From Prevotella sp. UBA6994 (lineage in GTDB: Bacteria; Bacteroidota; Bacteroidia; Bacteroidales; Bacteroidaceae): a stretch of DNA of 64,000 nucleotides. The position numbers and the translations under genes were made by a program. The stretch spans positions 4,750-68,749 of the forward strand of contig DJXW01000037.1 of the NCBI GenBank assembly GCA_002449845.1, written 5' to 3'. The notes under the pieces were generated by a model. It searched no databases, was not told the DNA's origin, and saw only the letters and a list, made by a program, of their open reading frames with translations. Below, one piece after another: positions 15,121 through 26,108 of this stretch. Each line of letters begins with the position of its first letter. Positions within the stretch are counted from its first letter, which is position 1.

Positions 15121-18100
15121 TTAATATTGAATAAATTTCTTCCCATTAATCACATAAATACCCTTAGGCAAATCACTTAGGTCGATAGAACCATTCTGCA
15201 TACTCTTTGAAGCAACTTTTAATCCATTGATAGTATAAACATCAACTTCTTTTTCTTCTGCACTAAACGGAGCCATGATACCTGTTGTGCTATCACTATC
15301 ACTATCGAATTTGATTCTCAAAGATGTCTTGGAAGCACCTACAGTTTCAAAATAATCCTTTGTAAGAACAAAATATGCACGGAATGGAGCAACGGTGTTG
15401 CTTATGGTATAGTCAGCCTTTGTCGTAGGACTCTTAATACTTGGATTGTAATACTTAAAAGCATCTCCAGCATCGTTGAGGAACCAACCATCTTCAATAG
15501 TTTTTCCAACCGTAGTGCCTATGAAATTGTAGTAACTTGAATTATTTCCAATAGTAGCTTCATTATGTAAGATTGCATTTTCACCATAGAATGTGATGTT
15601 TTTATTTCTTAAATCCCATTTCTTACCCCAATAATCATCGGGAACATTCATGATATAGGGTTCGTATGCAAGCATCTCATCAGTATTCTCGAAAATAACT
15701 GTATTATCACTTGTATCCAATCTATCGAATTTTCTAATCCAGAAATTCTTTCCTGTATCACTATCAGAATGGAACCAATCGATATCAACATTATCTGTTG
15801 TATTTTTAACAGAACTTACTTCGAAAGGCAAAGCGATCGTTCTCCAATTATTATTGTTTCCACGGCTAACTCCTGCTGTTGGGGTTGTTGTGAAGTTTAT
15901 TTTCTTTGCGGTAAATCTCTTAGGTACAAAGAAGTCTTTGCCATCAACGAGCGTTATGTTCTCAGCTACATTTCCTTTAACAACATTCTTGTTTGCGAGT
16001 CCGCTTGGTACAGTTTGAGATGCGCCCAGATAATATAAGACATTGGGATTCGAACTTGGAGTGATTATTTTGACAACAGTAGCATCTGTAACATCGACAG
16101 CAACCACGTCAGTTCCAATTTTTACAGAAGCGGTTGGAGCTACAGAAGAACTTTCACCATTTGCTTTCCATGTGGTAACTGCAGGAAGGAATACCATGGG
16201 CAAAACTTCAATCAACTTAGAATTAGTTCCAGTAGCATCCAAATTATATTCCACCCTAATATCATATCTACTATTATAATGTAAATTTTCAAATTTTATG
16301 GGAATAGAGATGGTCTTTCCTGCGGGAATATAAAAATCTTGAGTATACCATGTCGCATTATCTCCCTTTGTATTAAATCTATCAAAATTAAATGAAGTTG
16401 CATTTACGCTATCATATTCTCTAAGCCAAATATTCAATGTTGTAAATACTGGAAGTGTTCCATTATTTGTAATTCCTGTAATTGTCACATCAAATGTGTT
16501 TCCCCAAATACTACGTTTATCATTGACAAATCTTGCATAATTTTTATTAATGCCAAAGCCAATTTTACTTATATCCAATGTGGGTTGCGTCTTATTTAAG
16601 ATACTTAATGTTGTTTGACCAATAACATTATTACCACTTGCATCAGTAGCTATCCAAATGTTATATTTACCAGCTGCGGTAGGTGTAAATGGAAATTCAA
16701 GGGTAATTTCATCATTTTTTCCTAAATTAATATATAAAGAACCTTTGTTTGTTCCTTTTGTAGTTGTATTGCTAGCAAAAAAATATACAGTACCAGAGAA
16801 ACCAAAATCTCCACTTTTTATGGTTGGCAATACCGTTTGTTCTTTTTTTATAAAGCCATTACCTTCAAAATTAAATCCAGAAACATATAACTTAGAATCT
16901 TTTATTTCTTTGGTTGAAGGATTCAGTGACAAGGAAACACTGTTGTTGTAGTTGGCAAACGCAACGTTGTTATGATAACAAACTCGCCATGAGTCATCAC
17001 CATTGAGTTTGTACATTGGAACTAAGACATAATCATTCCCAAAAGGAATATTTGCTTGTTTAAAATCATTGGCTGTTAACCCAATTGTTCTGGATGTACT
17101 TTTACTATTTTCTAATGTCGAATAAGAATTTGAGTATTGTTTTAATAAAACCACATCGTCATTATACATACATCCAATACCAAATAAATAAGAGCCAGAA
17201 AGACCACTTTCGTTTACATATAAGATTGTAGCGTTTGAACTGGAAGCTGTCGTTATTTTAGAAGCCAAGAAACGATTTCCTGAGTTTGTGTCACCTAAAC
17301 TTTTAGGGGTCGCAAACAATAAAGCACTTTGTTGCTGAGCATAAGAACGAAAATTATTAATAGTTGTGTTAGCCCCCGATTTATATCTGTTGAGAACAGA
17401 TAATCTGAAAAAACCATCATTAAGACCTTTCCACCCCCAATTTATGTGAAATAATCCACTTATATCATATCCGTCCACAATAAAAGAATGACCATAAGTA
17501 TTATTAGAGGAACTTACATAAAAACCATTATATAAAACTGGGCGATGGTTTAATAATTCATTGTAAATTAAATCTTCCCACTCCTCAACTGAATAGTATT
17601 GCCTATTAATATATGTCATTGAAGAGTTATATCCAAAATAATTTTTTAAAGCAGGAATATGCGATGAAATTGACGAAGCTCCATTGCTGAAATCAACATT
17701 TAGAGCCCTTGCACAATAATACATGAAATTGGAAACGGCATTCAACTGAGTTGTGTTGTATTTCATTGTAGGTAATTCAATTAATTCATCTAACATGTTG
17801 TTCCAATCTAATTTTGTTCCTTTGGGAATAGAGGAATTAATTGCTGCTGTTGTTGAAGGCACATTTGAATTGCCATAATAATACATAAGTTGTGAAAGTG
17901 CAACAGTAGCACACCCTAATCCAGAATGTAACTTAGTAGTGCTATTTATTGGTGTTTTTGAACTATATGGATAACCTGATCCCCATTTAGACGTTGTCAA
18001 TGGCGCAATTGTCTTTTTTGTCTTTTCTAATACTTTTCTTGGAGAAGAAACAGAATTCTCACTTGCATCAACCTCAACAATAGATTCTATTTCCCTCTCA

Positions 18101-18438
18101 TATCCTTCGAGCCAAGCCTTTAATGGTTCTGGCATGTTTTCCTCATCAAAACTTCCTGTGTCAGAGTAGCCCAAAATTTCTTCAGTTCGATCATCTCCAG
18201 AGACAATTACGAAACCTTGATCGTTACCCACATTGAAGATGTAATAATAAGACGATTCGTTTTCCTGAGCATTAGCTTTACGAGGAGCACGGTAAGCTAC
18301 CTGTGAAGACTTCAATTCGATACCTTTCGTCGCAAGGAAGCTCTTGGCTTCATTTAATGCTTGAGAACGAGTTACAGGATTTGCCTTAACTACAAGGCAA
18401 AGCAAAAATAAACTAAAAAACAGAGCAAATCTTTTCAT
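15121..18438 (-). CDS. Secreted C10-family cysteine peptidase (streptopain/interpain-like) with long C-terminal region
   Basis: Predicted exported protease of 1105 residues. A signal peptide (residues 1-19) is followed by a propeptide of the C10/Spi type (SQALNEAKSFLATKGIEL... to about residue 140). The catalytic domain starts near ITPLTTSKWG-like sequence at ~145, with the nucleophile Cys176 in GLGCATVALSQLMYYYG and catalytic His317 in GHSFIVDGYD. HINWGWKGLNDGFFRL follows, as in streptopain. Residues ~370-1050 are beta-rich, adhesin-like repeats. The C-terminal ~50 residues (VDVYTINGLKVAS...LPKGIYVINGKK) resemble a type IX secretion sorting domain. It probably acts at or outside the cell surface. 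A -7 box lies at 18466-18473. Confidence 0.93.
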   Translation of the reverse strand: MKRFALFFSLFLLCLVVKANPVTRSQALNEAKSFLATKGIELKSSQVAYRAPRKANAQENESSYYYIFNVGNDQGFVIVSGDDRTEEILGYSDTGSFDEENMPEPLKAWLEGYEREIESIVEVDASENSVSSPRKVLEKTKKTIAPLTTSKWGSGYPYSSKTPINSTTKLHSGLGCATVALSQLMYYYGNSNVPSTTAAINSSIPKGTKLDWNNMLDELIELPTMKYNTTQLNAVSNFMYYCARALNVDFSNGASSISSHIPALKNYFGYNSSMTYINRQYYSVEEWEDLIYNELLNHRPVLYNGFYVSSSNNTYGHSFIVDGYDISGLFHINWGWKGLNDGFFRLSVLNRYKSGANTTINNFRSYAQQQSALLFATPKSLGDTNSGNRFLASKITTASSSNATILYVNESGLSGSYLFGIGCMYNDDVVLLKQYSNSYSTLENSKSTSRTIGLTANDFKQANIPFGNDYVLVPMYKLNGDDSWRVCYHNNVAFANYNNSVSLSLNPSTKEIKDSKLYVSGFNFEGNGFIKKEQTVLPTIKSGDFGFSGTVYFFASNTTTKGTNKGSLYINLGKNDEITLEFPFTPTAAGKYNIWIATDASGNNVIGQTTLSILNKTQPTLDISKIGFGINKNYARFVNDKRSIWGNTFDVTITGITNNGTLPVFTTLNIWLREYDSVNATSFNFDRFNTKGDNATWYTQDFYIPAGKTISIPIKFENLHYNSRYDIRVEYNLDATGTNSKLIEVLPMVFLPAVTTWKANGESSSVAPTASVKIGTDVVAVDVTDATVVKIITPSSNPNVLYYLGASQTVPSGLANKNVVKGNVAENITLVDGKDFFVPKRFTAKKINFTTTPTAGVSRGNNNNWRTIALPFEVSSVKNTTDNVDIDWFHSDSDTGKNFWIRKFDRLDTSDNTVIFENTDEMLAYEPYIMNVPDDYWGKKWDLRNKNITFYGENAILHNEATIGNNSSYYNFIGTTVGKTIEDGWFLNDAGDAFKYYNPSIKSPTTKADYTISNTVAPFRAYFVLTKDYFETVGASKTSLRIKFDSDSDSTTGIMAPFSAEEKEVDVYTINGLKVASKSMQNGSIDLSDLPKGIYVINGKKFIQY

Positions 18439-18465
18439 TAGATGATACGTAAATTAATTTTTCCG

Positions 18466-18473
18466 CAAAAGTA
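18466..18473 (-). promoter_or_regulatory. -7 box (TACTTTTG) of the C10 peptidase gene
   Basis: TACTTTTG on the minus strand, 27 bases upstream of the ATG at 18438. Confidence 0.6.
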
Positions 18474-18572
18474 GTAAAATAACACCTAATATGTTACAAG
18501 TAAACACATTAATTAATTATAATTAACACAAAATGATGGCATTTAAATTTTTCACATCATAATTGAAATGGT

Positions 18573-19454
18573 TTAGCCTACTTGTGCCATGATATAGTCA
18601 CGGCATTCTTCCATCAACCATTTAGGTGTACTTGTAGCACCACAAATACCAATTGTTTCCACACCTTTTATCCAATCCATGTCTATCTCGTGAGCACTCT
18701 CAATTTGATAACTGTTTGGATTTACGCTTTTGCATTCATTAAACAGAACCTTACCATTTGAACTTTTTCTTCCACTTACGAAAAGAATTAAATCATGCTT
18801 AGCGGCAAAGTTGGAAATATTTGGCATTCTGTTAGCTACCTGTCTGCAAATTGTATCAAAACTCCTGAAAGTTGCTGAATTAGAAATATGTTCTTGAATA
18901 TACTCAATGATTCGATGAAATTCATCAAGACTCTTGGTTGTTTGTGAATATAAATAAATATCTCGATTGAAATCAAGTTTCTTTACATCCTCCAGGCTTT
19001 CCACCACAATTGCATGACTCTGCGTTTGTCCTACCAAGCCCAATACTTCAGCATGTCCGTTCTTACCAAAAATCACGATTTGAGCCTGTGGATTGCTGTC
19101 AAATTGTTTTTTGATTCTTCTTTGAAGTTGGAGCACAACTGGACATGTAGCGTCAATAATCTCTATATGATTACGAGTCGCCAATTCGTACGTTTCAGGA
19201 GGTTCTCCATGAGCTCTCAGCAATACCTTTACATGATGTAATTTTGCCAAGTCCTCATGATTGATGGTAATCAGTCCTTGCGCATGAAGACGTTCCACCT
19301 CCATACCATTATGGACTATATCCCCCAAGCAATACAATGTATGGGTTGACTTTGTGCTTTCATTAGAAGCGCTTAATTCTTCCTCTGCTTTTTTAATTGC
19401 CGTAGTTACACCAAAGCAAAAACCGCTGCCGTTATCTATTTCTATCTGAATCAT
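18573..19454 (-). CDS. ispH: 4-Hydroxy-3-methylbut-2-enyl diphosphate reductase
   Basis: Last enzyme of the MEP isoprenoid pathway, an iron-sulfur protein making IPP and DMAPP from HMBPP. The 293 residues include the three cluster cysteines C13 (GFCFGV), C104 (DATCP) and C203 (DTICRQ). Conserved YCLGDIVHNG, RAHGEPPE, QTTKS and VSGRKSSNG motifs are also present. The start codon overlaps the stop of the upstream DUF1573-like gene as TAATG, so translation is coupled. It is the last gene of the alpha-2-macroglobulin-like operon. Confidence 0.97.
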   Translation of the reverse strand: MIQIEIDNGSGFCFGVTTAIKKAEEELSASNESTKSTHTLYCLGDIVHNGMEVERLHAQGLITINHEDLAKLHHVKVLLRAHGEPPETYELATRNHIEIIDATCPVVLQLQRRIKKQFDSNPQAQIVIFGKNGHAEVLGLVGQTQSHAIVVESLEDVKKLDFNRDIYLYSQTTKSLDEFHRIIEYIQEHISNSATFRSFDTICRQVANRMPNISNFAAKHDLILFVSGRKSSNGKVLFNECKSVNPNSYQIESAHEIDMDWIKGVETIGICGATSTPKWLMEECRDYIMAQVG

Positions 19455-20518
19455 TATTTCACGTTTATATCCACTATTACTTTTGAACGTTTAGGATCAT
19501 TGGTTATCATTAAGATACGTGGCTTTGTTTTGGTTGTTTTGATTTCCTTTGCTATGGCAGAAATTTTCATCTTCACAACTTCTCCTGGCATAATCTTCAC
19601 TTTGTCTATTTCTACCTGAATGCCTATCGTGTACATCTGAATAGCCGTAATATCCAATCTTGATTTTCCTTTATTGGTGATTTCAATCTCTCCCTTCAAC
19701 TTTTTCTTTCCATTAAAATGGCCTAAGTTAAGTGAAGTTGTCGATAGATGGAAGATGGGAGCATTCTTCAACTGTTGTTCCGTTAAATTTCCAAATCCTG
19801 GAAGAAGTACGGCGGATATTCCAATTTCCTTTTCGGGTGCCACTTTATCGCCAGGGTTCTTACCTAAGAATACATTGGTTTGGGCAAGACCATCATTAGG
19901 CAACAAGGTTGAATTTAATGTAAAGGTTATTTCCCCTCCCTGACCAGATGAGATTCTTGAAGGCGACACGTCTGCGGTCAGATAATTTGGTAAATGCATC
20001 ACCAAGGGATAAGCAGTCTCACTGGTTGGATTTTTAATATGAATTTTTGCGACAGGTCTATCCCCTCTGTTCACGTCGTCAAACTCAATATTGTGAGCAT
20101 CTGCCAATAAGTCGCCCAGCTTAAATGGGTAGTCTCCCGTGAAGTCGACAATCTCTTCCACAACTACACCTTTAAGTGTCAGAACCAAAGGTTCTTCCAT
20201 ACCGTAAGCATAAACCAAAGTGTGTTTTTCAAAATGTCCCATTTGCTGGGCATCGTATGTCACTTTAATCAAGAAATCTTGATCGTTTGGAATTGACTGA
20301 CGAGGATAATCCACTGAAGTACAGCCACATCCCAATTGCACATCTGTTATGAGCAAAGGTCTTTTAGTTGTATTTTTCAATTCATAGTCAACAGATACAG
20401 GCACTCCAAATTTCACTTGTCCTACATCTATTGAATGACTTTTCACTTGTATTTCCTGAGCTGATGCAAAACCAAAAGACATCAGTCCAATCAAAACTAT
20501 TAATAATATCTTTCTCAT
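19454..20518 (-). CDS. Exported DUF1573-domain protein
   Basis: A signal peptide spans residues 1-20 (LLIVLIGLMSFGFASA, then QEIQ). The next ~90 residues match DUF1573: a short beta-sandwich with KNTTKRPLLITDVQLGCGCT, whose GCGC motif is characteristic. A second Ig-like module with the same logic starts near residue 270 (LNLGHFNGKKKLKGEIEITN). These ASPM/SPD-2/Hydin-like folds are usually binding or structural modules in the periplasm. It lies 10 bp after the giant upstream gene and overlaps ispH. Function is unknown. Confidence 0.85.
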   Translation of the reverse strand: MRKILLIVLIGLMSFGFASAQEIQVKSHSIDVGQVKFGVPVSVDYELKNTTKRPLLITDVQLGCGCTSVDYPRQSIPNDQDFLIKVTYDAQQMGHFEKHTLVYAYGMEEPLVLTLKGVVVEEIVDFTGDYPFKLGDLLADAHNIEFDDVNRGDRPVAKIHIKNPTSETAYPLVMHLPNYLTADVSPSRISSGQGGEITFTLNSTLLPNDGLAQTNVFLGKNPGDKVAPEKEIGISAVLLPGFGNLTEQQLKNAPIFHLSTTSLNLGHFNGKKKLKGEIEITNKGKSRLDITAIQMYTIGIQVEIDKVKIMPGEVVKMKISAIAKEIKTTKTKPRILMITNDPKRSKVIVDINVK

Positions 20519-20528
20519 AACTTATATT

Positions 20529-23500
20529 TTATTTCACTACCAATACTTTTCCAGCTTCTCTTGCCATAAATTCGGGAGAGTATGCACATTGTGCAGAACA
20601 AGTTCCTGTTTGGTACGTTCCGATTCTATCTATGTAATACTCACTCTCAATCTGATGTTTTCCCTTGGGAAGACGATCAAAATAATAATTCGTTGCATGA
20701 TCTTTGTGAACGCGATAATATCCCCATTGATAACCGCTTAGTTGCCCTATCGGTTCTAAACATGCTGCGCGTTTGTCCGTCACTTGGACGAAATCATAAT
20801 CTCTATCAGCCTCTATGGTAATTCGCACACGTACTTTGTCGCCTAATTTCAAAGGTTCATGAACGTTCAACAATTCTCTTGTTACCTTCATCCCAGCCGA
20901 AGCGTCTTTCACATCAGATACTTTTTGCATAAATTGGGCATAGACAGCACCCCATGACGTTCCTTCACTTGTTTTCTCAGCAGTGAACTCTTTCATTCGC
21001 TCACCAGTCAGTGAAGATTTGATGTATCCCAGTCCGGCCGTCAACTTGGTATTATCTATCACCTGACCATCTACAGAGAGGGTTGAGGGTGTTGCATGAA
21101 GAGCAGATAATTGCTGGGTCTCTCCATTCAAGAATGCATAGACGGCATTCACGGCATTGATAGGCGTACTCCAACTTTGTGTTCTCTTCGAATGTAAGAG
21201 CCATCTTTGCAACTCTCTTATCGTCTTCTCGTCAGAGGAGTTAAGCATCTGAATAGCTTCTATAGCTGCCACTTGTGACGGAATCTTATAGTCAAACCAA
21301 CTATACAATGCTTTTGGTGTATCGAAATACCTACCCATTTCTTCCTTATAAACAGTATATTCTTGAATACTCTTTAAATATTCCCTTGCCTTGGTCATAC
21401 GGTTGTTCTTGGCAAAGATAATGGCAGACACAGCCTTTCCATAAATAGAAAAAGCGGATGTTTGTTTGGCGAGCAAGTCTATCAAATAGTCATTGCCATG
21501 TTTGACGTCCGTGGGAAGTGAACGACCGTCAATTGCACATAGATACAACCACTGAATTGCCGTTTCACTTGGACGCAGGTTCTTGGCATTTTTCTTTTCT
21601 TGTTTCTTGAGTTCTGCTACCTCTTCCAAGATGCCTTTCCCCATATACTTAAATGCCTTGTTCAGCATATTTGAAGCATTTTCCTGTATTCCTATCATGT
21701 TGTTCAAACGTACAAGCATCTCTGCTGTTGCAACCGTAATATGGAGATTGCCATTCATCCCTGGCCACCAGCTCCACGAACCATCTGCGTTTTGCAACTT
21801 TTCCATTTTCTGTAAGTTCTCGCTCAGTCGATAATCCACTTGGTTCTCATCGAAGAAGTTGATAAGTTTGCTCTTCTGGTCCTTTTCATGGTCTGCGTCG
21901 TTTACCCAAGGTGTTTCGTCAAGCATCATCGTCTTCAGTTCTTGGTTCTTTTGCAGACTGCTTTCCAAAGATGTCTCATTGCCCTTTTCCTCTTTCCATG
22001 CAGCAATGGTCTTTTTGATGTCTGGCGATTGATGAAGTATATTCCATGCGATGCTATTTGCATAATAAGCAGAAGCCAAACTAATCACGTTGTTGTCGCT
22101 TGATGATGCTACAGTTGGTAATGCCTGTATCATCAACCATGTGGGATTATTGGTATATTCCACGGTTAGCTTATTGGTCTTATCCTTTACTGGGAACAGT
22201 GCGTCTAAATCGATGCTCTTTGTTCCAGCTCCCATTTGAACAAATGGGTAAGTATTTGTCACCATTTCCTTATCGGGCAATATGGGCAGATAATGTTGCT
22301 CTCCGTCACTAAAGCCGTTGCCGTTGGCTATCACCCTACATATTAATAAGGTGGGATAATCTTCTTGAGCTTTCACTTCAAAGGTGACAGTTGTATTCTT
22401 TCCACCGTCTGCCACAAACTTCTGACTTTGTCTATACACTATGTTTTCGGTCTCTGGATCTATGAGTTGTATCTCAGAAACACCATTGATGATCTGTTCA
22501 GAAGTATTAAGAATTCTTGCTGAAACTAATCCAACGTCTCCCACACGTAAGAACCGTGGTAGATTGGGTTGTACCATCACGGTCTTTTTGGCTACTGTTT
22601 CACCATCTATCATACCATAATTCACATCCTTATCGTGCGAAAGTCCCATGAACCTCCATGTTGTGACACTCTCAGGCAAGGTAAAGCTGATCTTCACGTC
22701 ACCATTTTCATCTGTGGTCAACGCTGGATAGAAAAACGCTGTCTCATTTAGGTTCTCCCTAATCTGCACCGACTCGCTCGCAGGGGCACCATCAGTTAAA
22801 TCCTTATTGTTTTTTTCTTTGACAACAACTTCCTTTAAAGACATCGCTTCTTCCGTATCAGCCAAGACAGCATTACTTCCAACAACAACTGTTTTTTCAA
22901 CAGCATCGTATTGCACATCGTTTCTTGCCATTGTCATCTTAGCGCTTGCTGCCATCAACATTCCTCTCCCCTTACCATATCTCATGATACGTACAGGATA
23001 CAAGTCAAATAGGGTATCATCGAAATGTGAGAAACTTAATGCTTTCTCATTAAGCATTTTATAGGGTAGTTCACCATAAACGCCATGAGATTGAACAAGG
23101 AGTCCTTGCCAGGAGGCGTATGGAAGACTCAACTTCAATCTCGGAGAAAAACGCCATAGATGTCTGCATAAGTCGTCCAATGACTTATCATAAAGCACCG
23201 CCATCATCTGGGCTGATGCTGGTTGATTATCTGGGTTGGCTATATGTAATGTCCATTCCTCTTTCTGTCCTGGTGTCAACCTATCCCTAAATGTTGTCCA
23301 TTGCATTTTCAGTTTCTTGTCAGGCAATGCCTTTCTGATAGCTGCACTATGAGCATACAATTTTCCATTTCTCACCCAAGCACACGTCAGTAAGATACCG
23401 TCCCCGTATTCTTCCTTATAAACAAACTGACGGGTGGTGAGGGCGTTGCTTTGGTCTATCACTCCACTCTCAAGAATCATTTTCCCAGAGATGATAGAGT

Positions 23501-26051
23501 AAACAATGTGTTGGTCTTTATCTGTTGCTCCCATCTGCACGTACACTGGCTTACCGTCACGAGGAAACTCGTTGGCTGACTGATAAAACCAATCGTGTGT
23601 TTCAATGGCAGGGTGTTTATCTTTCATGCTGAAGACAATGAAGTCTGCTTTCACGGTATCGGTGCCACAAGTAGCTACAAGTTGGTGTTTACCTGATTTC
23701 AAATGGTTGAAACTCATCATAAACGACTTGTTAGCATCAACGGCATTTGTCTTCTTCACATCGTCTATGTAATAATTCACTTGACCAGAGATTTCCTTTC
23801 CTGCATTATTCAGATAATTAAACACCACGGATTTGATACTGTCCACTTCAACCTGGGTGGGCATGTTCACGCTGAAAGCGGTGGAGCGGTTGCTCAAAGG
23901 CAATGAGAAATCACCTTGATGACTTTCCCCTGCTGCATCGGTCACATCAACATGAACGTTGAAATTATAGAATTGTGGTTCATTGCCTGTCAGTTTTTCT
24001 GGCATTTCTACGGGAAACTTCACGAAGAATCGGCCCTCATCGTCTGTGGTCAATGTGTCCCGCATGATTAGGTGTTGATCTTCGTTGACATAATAACGCC
24101 ACCAAAGAGCTTGCTTGCGAATCACCTGCACCGCTACCTTTGCACTTTGTATGGGTACTCCAGCATAACTCAATGCCTTACCTTTAACTGTTACCGTGTC
24201 GCCATTTTGGTATTTCTCCTTCATCTCCTCAAATTCCACTTGGAAAGTAGGACGTTTATACTCTTCTACTGAGAAATACGTGGAAGCACTTTGGTCGCTA
24301 TGGATGGAGAATCGTCCCATTAAACCACCAGAGGGAAGGACGAAATCATACGACGCTGTTCCATATTCATCGGTAATCACGTCTTGCTCTTTCACCACCT
24401 TGTAATTGGCGTCGCGTAATATAAGTTTGCATGATTTGTTCGCCAACACGGATGTCTCTTTATTGTTCACATTGCGATAGGCAATCAATGTTGCATGTAC
24501 TGTCTGACCTGGTCGATAAATCGCCCTGTCGGTAAAAAGACTGAAAACCTCAAAATCTCTTTTTGGCGAATAATAACTGAATCCACCATGAAAGGTCGTT
24601 TCAGGACAAGCTTTGTCGTTGTCTGTAAATACATATATCCGATTGGGTTGCCTCTTGTCGTATCGATACATTGCCTCTCCTTTCTTGTCACAAGTAAGTA
24701 GGTTCACGTCATCATATCCTCCCCGATAATTGGCGTACCTCAACTTGATTTTTGCGTTGGGCACAGGCAATCCCGTCGTGGCACTCAATGCAACCAATCT
24801 CACATGGTTATCTGGCAAAAACTCGTGAACTGCATACATATCACTAACATGAAGCAAAGCTCTTTCTGTCTTCATGTTATTGTAATTAGTACTAAACTCT
24901 ATGAGATATACGCCCACGGGCAAGCCTTCAATCATCATGGAGTCTTTCATCACCTTGTAGTTCGGTTGCCCTAAGTATCGATGAGTCACGGTTTGTTGCG
25001 TTCCATCAACTACCAATAATTTCTTTATCTTGGCATAATCTTGGTCATTATCTACGTTCAATTTGTTCTCACCATCTACATTCACTCTTGTTACGGTCAT
25101 CGTAATCGACTGGATATTTACTATTTGATGAATGTCAACCTTTCTTGGTGTATTCGGGAGCGATACCCCATTGCCTATCAAGGCATTGAAACATGGTAAG
25201 GTAAGTTGGTTTTGAGCATTCCTCAACACATTCATTCGTGGCCACGCCCCCCATTTATTTAAGGCGTAATTGATATAGTTCATCTTCTCTTCAGCCGACA
25301 CGTCTTCAGCCTCATCCATGAATTGATATCGTTCAATTGCAATCTCGCCACACTCTCTCAAGTCACCATATACATTGATTAAAGAGTCTATTGCTTGCAT
25401 GTATTTGGATTTCCTCATCTGTGTGTCATTGCTATAACGCTCTTTTTGCAACATCTTGAGCGCACAGATACACGCTGCCGGGCGATTATTATGGCTCAGG
25501 TAATAATCGTGCATGGTTTTAAAGTCTTCTGCCTCAAAACCAAGCACATGTAATAAGTCGTTATGGAACAATTTACTGTCAGCTTCTTCGTGTACAAATG
25601 GTTCATAGCCAGTTGCCAAAACCGTTGCCAACAAATAAGGATTGCTCATCGACTTGGCATAATACTCCTTGCTCACCTTTAAGGCATCATCTCCCAAGTC
25701 GCGATTGTCACGATATATTCGTCCTAAAACACTTTGATAAACGGCTGCCAGCACATGCTTGTTAGCGGAAGCCTTAACCTCAGCCTCCTTGAGTTGTTTC
25801 ACAAACACTTCCATAGAATCTGGCGCAATGATGGTTTGTGCAGAAGCCCTCATCAATTGTGCCTTCAGCAAGTGCCCGTAATGATTATCCAATGTAGCTT
25901 TGGAAATGATTTTATCAAGAATTTCTATCTGCGTCTTCGGCAAATCTTTTTGCTGTGCTTCCGACACCTGTTTCCATAAAGACGTGTAACTATCTGCCAT
26001 CATAGCCATAGGAAATAACAATAAGATTAAAGACACAAAAAATTTTCTCAT
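20529..26051 (-). CDS. Giant alpha-2-macroglobulin-like protein without a thioester
   Basis: The 1840-residue protein has an N-terminal signal peptide (KFFVSLILLLFPMAMMA). A helical/TPR-like region follows, then macroglobulin modules around residues 300-950, including the MG2 segment FSLFTDRAIYRPGQTVHATL. The signature A2M domain is near 1090-1180 (PESVTTWRFMGLSHDKDVNYG). A terpenoid-cyclase-like helical domain with LQNADGSWSWWPGMNG and a receptor-binding-like C-terminus complete the order. Where thioester members carry CxEQ, around residue 1315, this protein has SSSDNNVIS, so covalent trapping is not expected. Bacterial members are periplasmic and thought to guard against proteases; the role here is inferred. 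It is the first gene of a three-gene unit. Confidence 0.93.
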   Translation of the reverse strand: MRKFFVSLILLLFPMAMMADSYTSLWKQVSEAQQKDLPKTQIEILDKIISKATLDNHYGHLLKAQLMRASAQTIIAPDSMEVFVKQLKEAEVKASANKHVLAAVYQSVLGRIYRDNRDLGDDALKVSKEYYAKSMSNPYLLATVLATGYEPFVHEEADSKLFHNDLLHVLGFEAEDFKTMHDYYLSHNNRPAACICALKMLQKERYSNDTQMRKSKYMQAIDSLINVYGDLRECGEIAIERYQFMDEAEDVSAEEKMNYINYALNKWGAWPRMNVLRNAQNQLTLPCFNALIGNGVSLPNTPRKVDIHQIVNIQSITMTVTRVNVDGENKLNVDNDQDYAKIKKLLVVDGTQQTVTHRYLGQPNYKVMKDSMMIEGLPVGVYLIEFSTNYNNMKTERALLHVSDMYAVHEFLPDNHVRLVALSATTGLPVPNAKIKLRYANYRGGYDDVNLLTCDKKGEAMYRYDKRQPNRIYVFTDNDKACPETTFHGGFSYYSPKRDFEVFSLFTDRAIYRPGQTVHATLIAYRNVNNKETSVLANKSCKLILRDANYKVVKEQDVITDEYGTASYDFVLPSGGLMGRFSIHSDQSASTYFSVEEYKRPTFQVEFEEMKEKYQNGDTVTVKGKALSYAGVPIQSAKVAVQVIRKQALWWRYYVNEDQHLIMRDTLTTDDEGRFFVKFPVEMPEKLTGNEPQFYNFNVHVDVTDAAGESHQGDFSLPLSNRSTAFSVNMPTQVEVDSIKSVVFNYLNNAGKEISGQVNYYIDDVKKTNAVDANKSFMMSFNHLKSGKHQLVATCGTDTVKADFIVFSMKDKHPAIETHDWFYQSANEFPRDGKPVYVQMGATDKDQHIVYSIISGKMILESGVIDQSNALTTRQFVYKEEYGDGILLTCAWVRNGKLYAHSAAIRKALPDKKLKMQWTTFRDRLTPGQKEEWTLHIANPDNQPASAQMMAVLYDKSLDDLCRHLWRFSPRLKLSLPYASWQGLLVQSHGVYGELPYKMLNEKALSFSHFDDTLFDLYPVRIMRYGKGRGMLMAASAKMTMARNDVQYDAVEKTVVVGSNAVLADTEEAMSLKEVVVKEKNNKDLTDGAPASESVQIRENLNETAFFYPALTTDENGDVKISFTLPESVTTWRFMGLSHDKDVNYGMIDGETVAKKTVMVQPNLPRFLRVGDVGLVSARILNTSEQIINGVSEIQLIDPETENIVYRQSQKFVADGGKNTTVTFEVKAQEDYPTLLICRVIANGNGFSDGEQHYLPILPDKEMVTNTYPFVQMGAGTKSIDLDALFPVKDKTNKLTVEYTNNPTWLMIQALPTVASSSDNNVISLASAYYANSIAWNILHQSPDIKKTIAAWKEEKGNETSLESSLQKNQELKTMMLDETPWVNDADHEKDQKSKLINFFDENQVDYRLSENLQKMEKLQNADGSWSWWPGMNGNLHITVATAEMLVRLNNMIGIQENASNMLNKAFKYMGKGILEEVAELKKQEKKNAKNLRPSETAIQWLYLCAIDGRSLPTDVKHGNDYLIDLLAKQTSAFSIYGKAVSAIIFAKNNRMTKAREYLKSIQEYTVYKEEMGRYFDTPKALYSWFDYKIPSQVAAIEAIQMLNSSDEKTIRELQRWLLHSKRTQSWSTPINAVNAVYAFLNGETQQLSALHATPSTLSVDGQVIDNTKLTAGLGYIKSSLTGERMKEFTAEKTSEGTSWGAVYAQFMQKVSDVKDASAGMKVTRELLNVHEPLKLGDKVRVRITIEADRDYDFVQVTDKRAACLEPIGQLSGYQWGYYRVHKDHATNYYFDRLPKGKHQIESEYYIDRIGTYQTGTCSAQCAYSPEFMAREAGKVLVVK

Positions 26052-26108
26052 AACCCAATATATTTAAAGCATCACTTATCTTTTTGAACAAATGCTATTT
26101 ATCATGGG

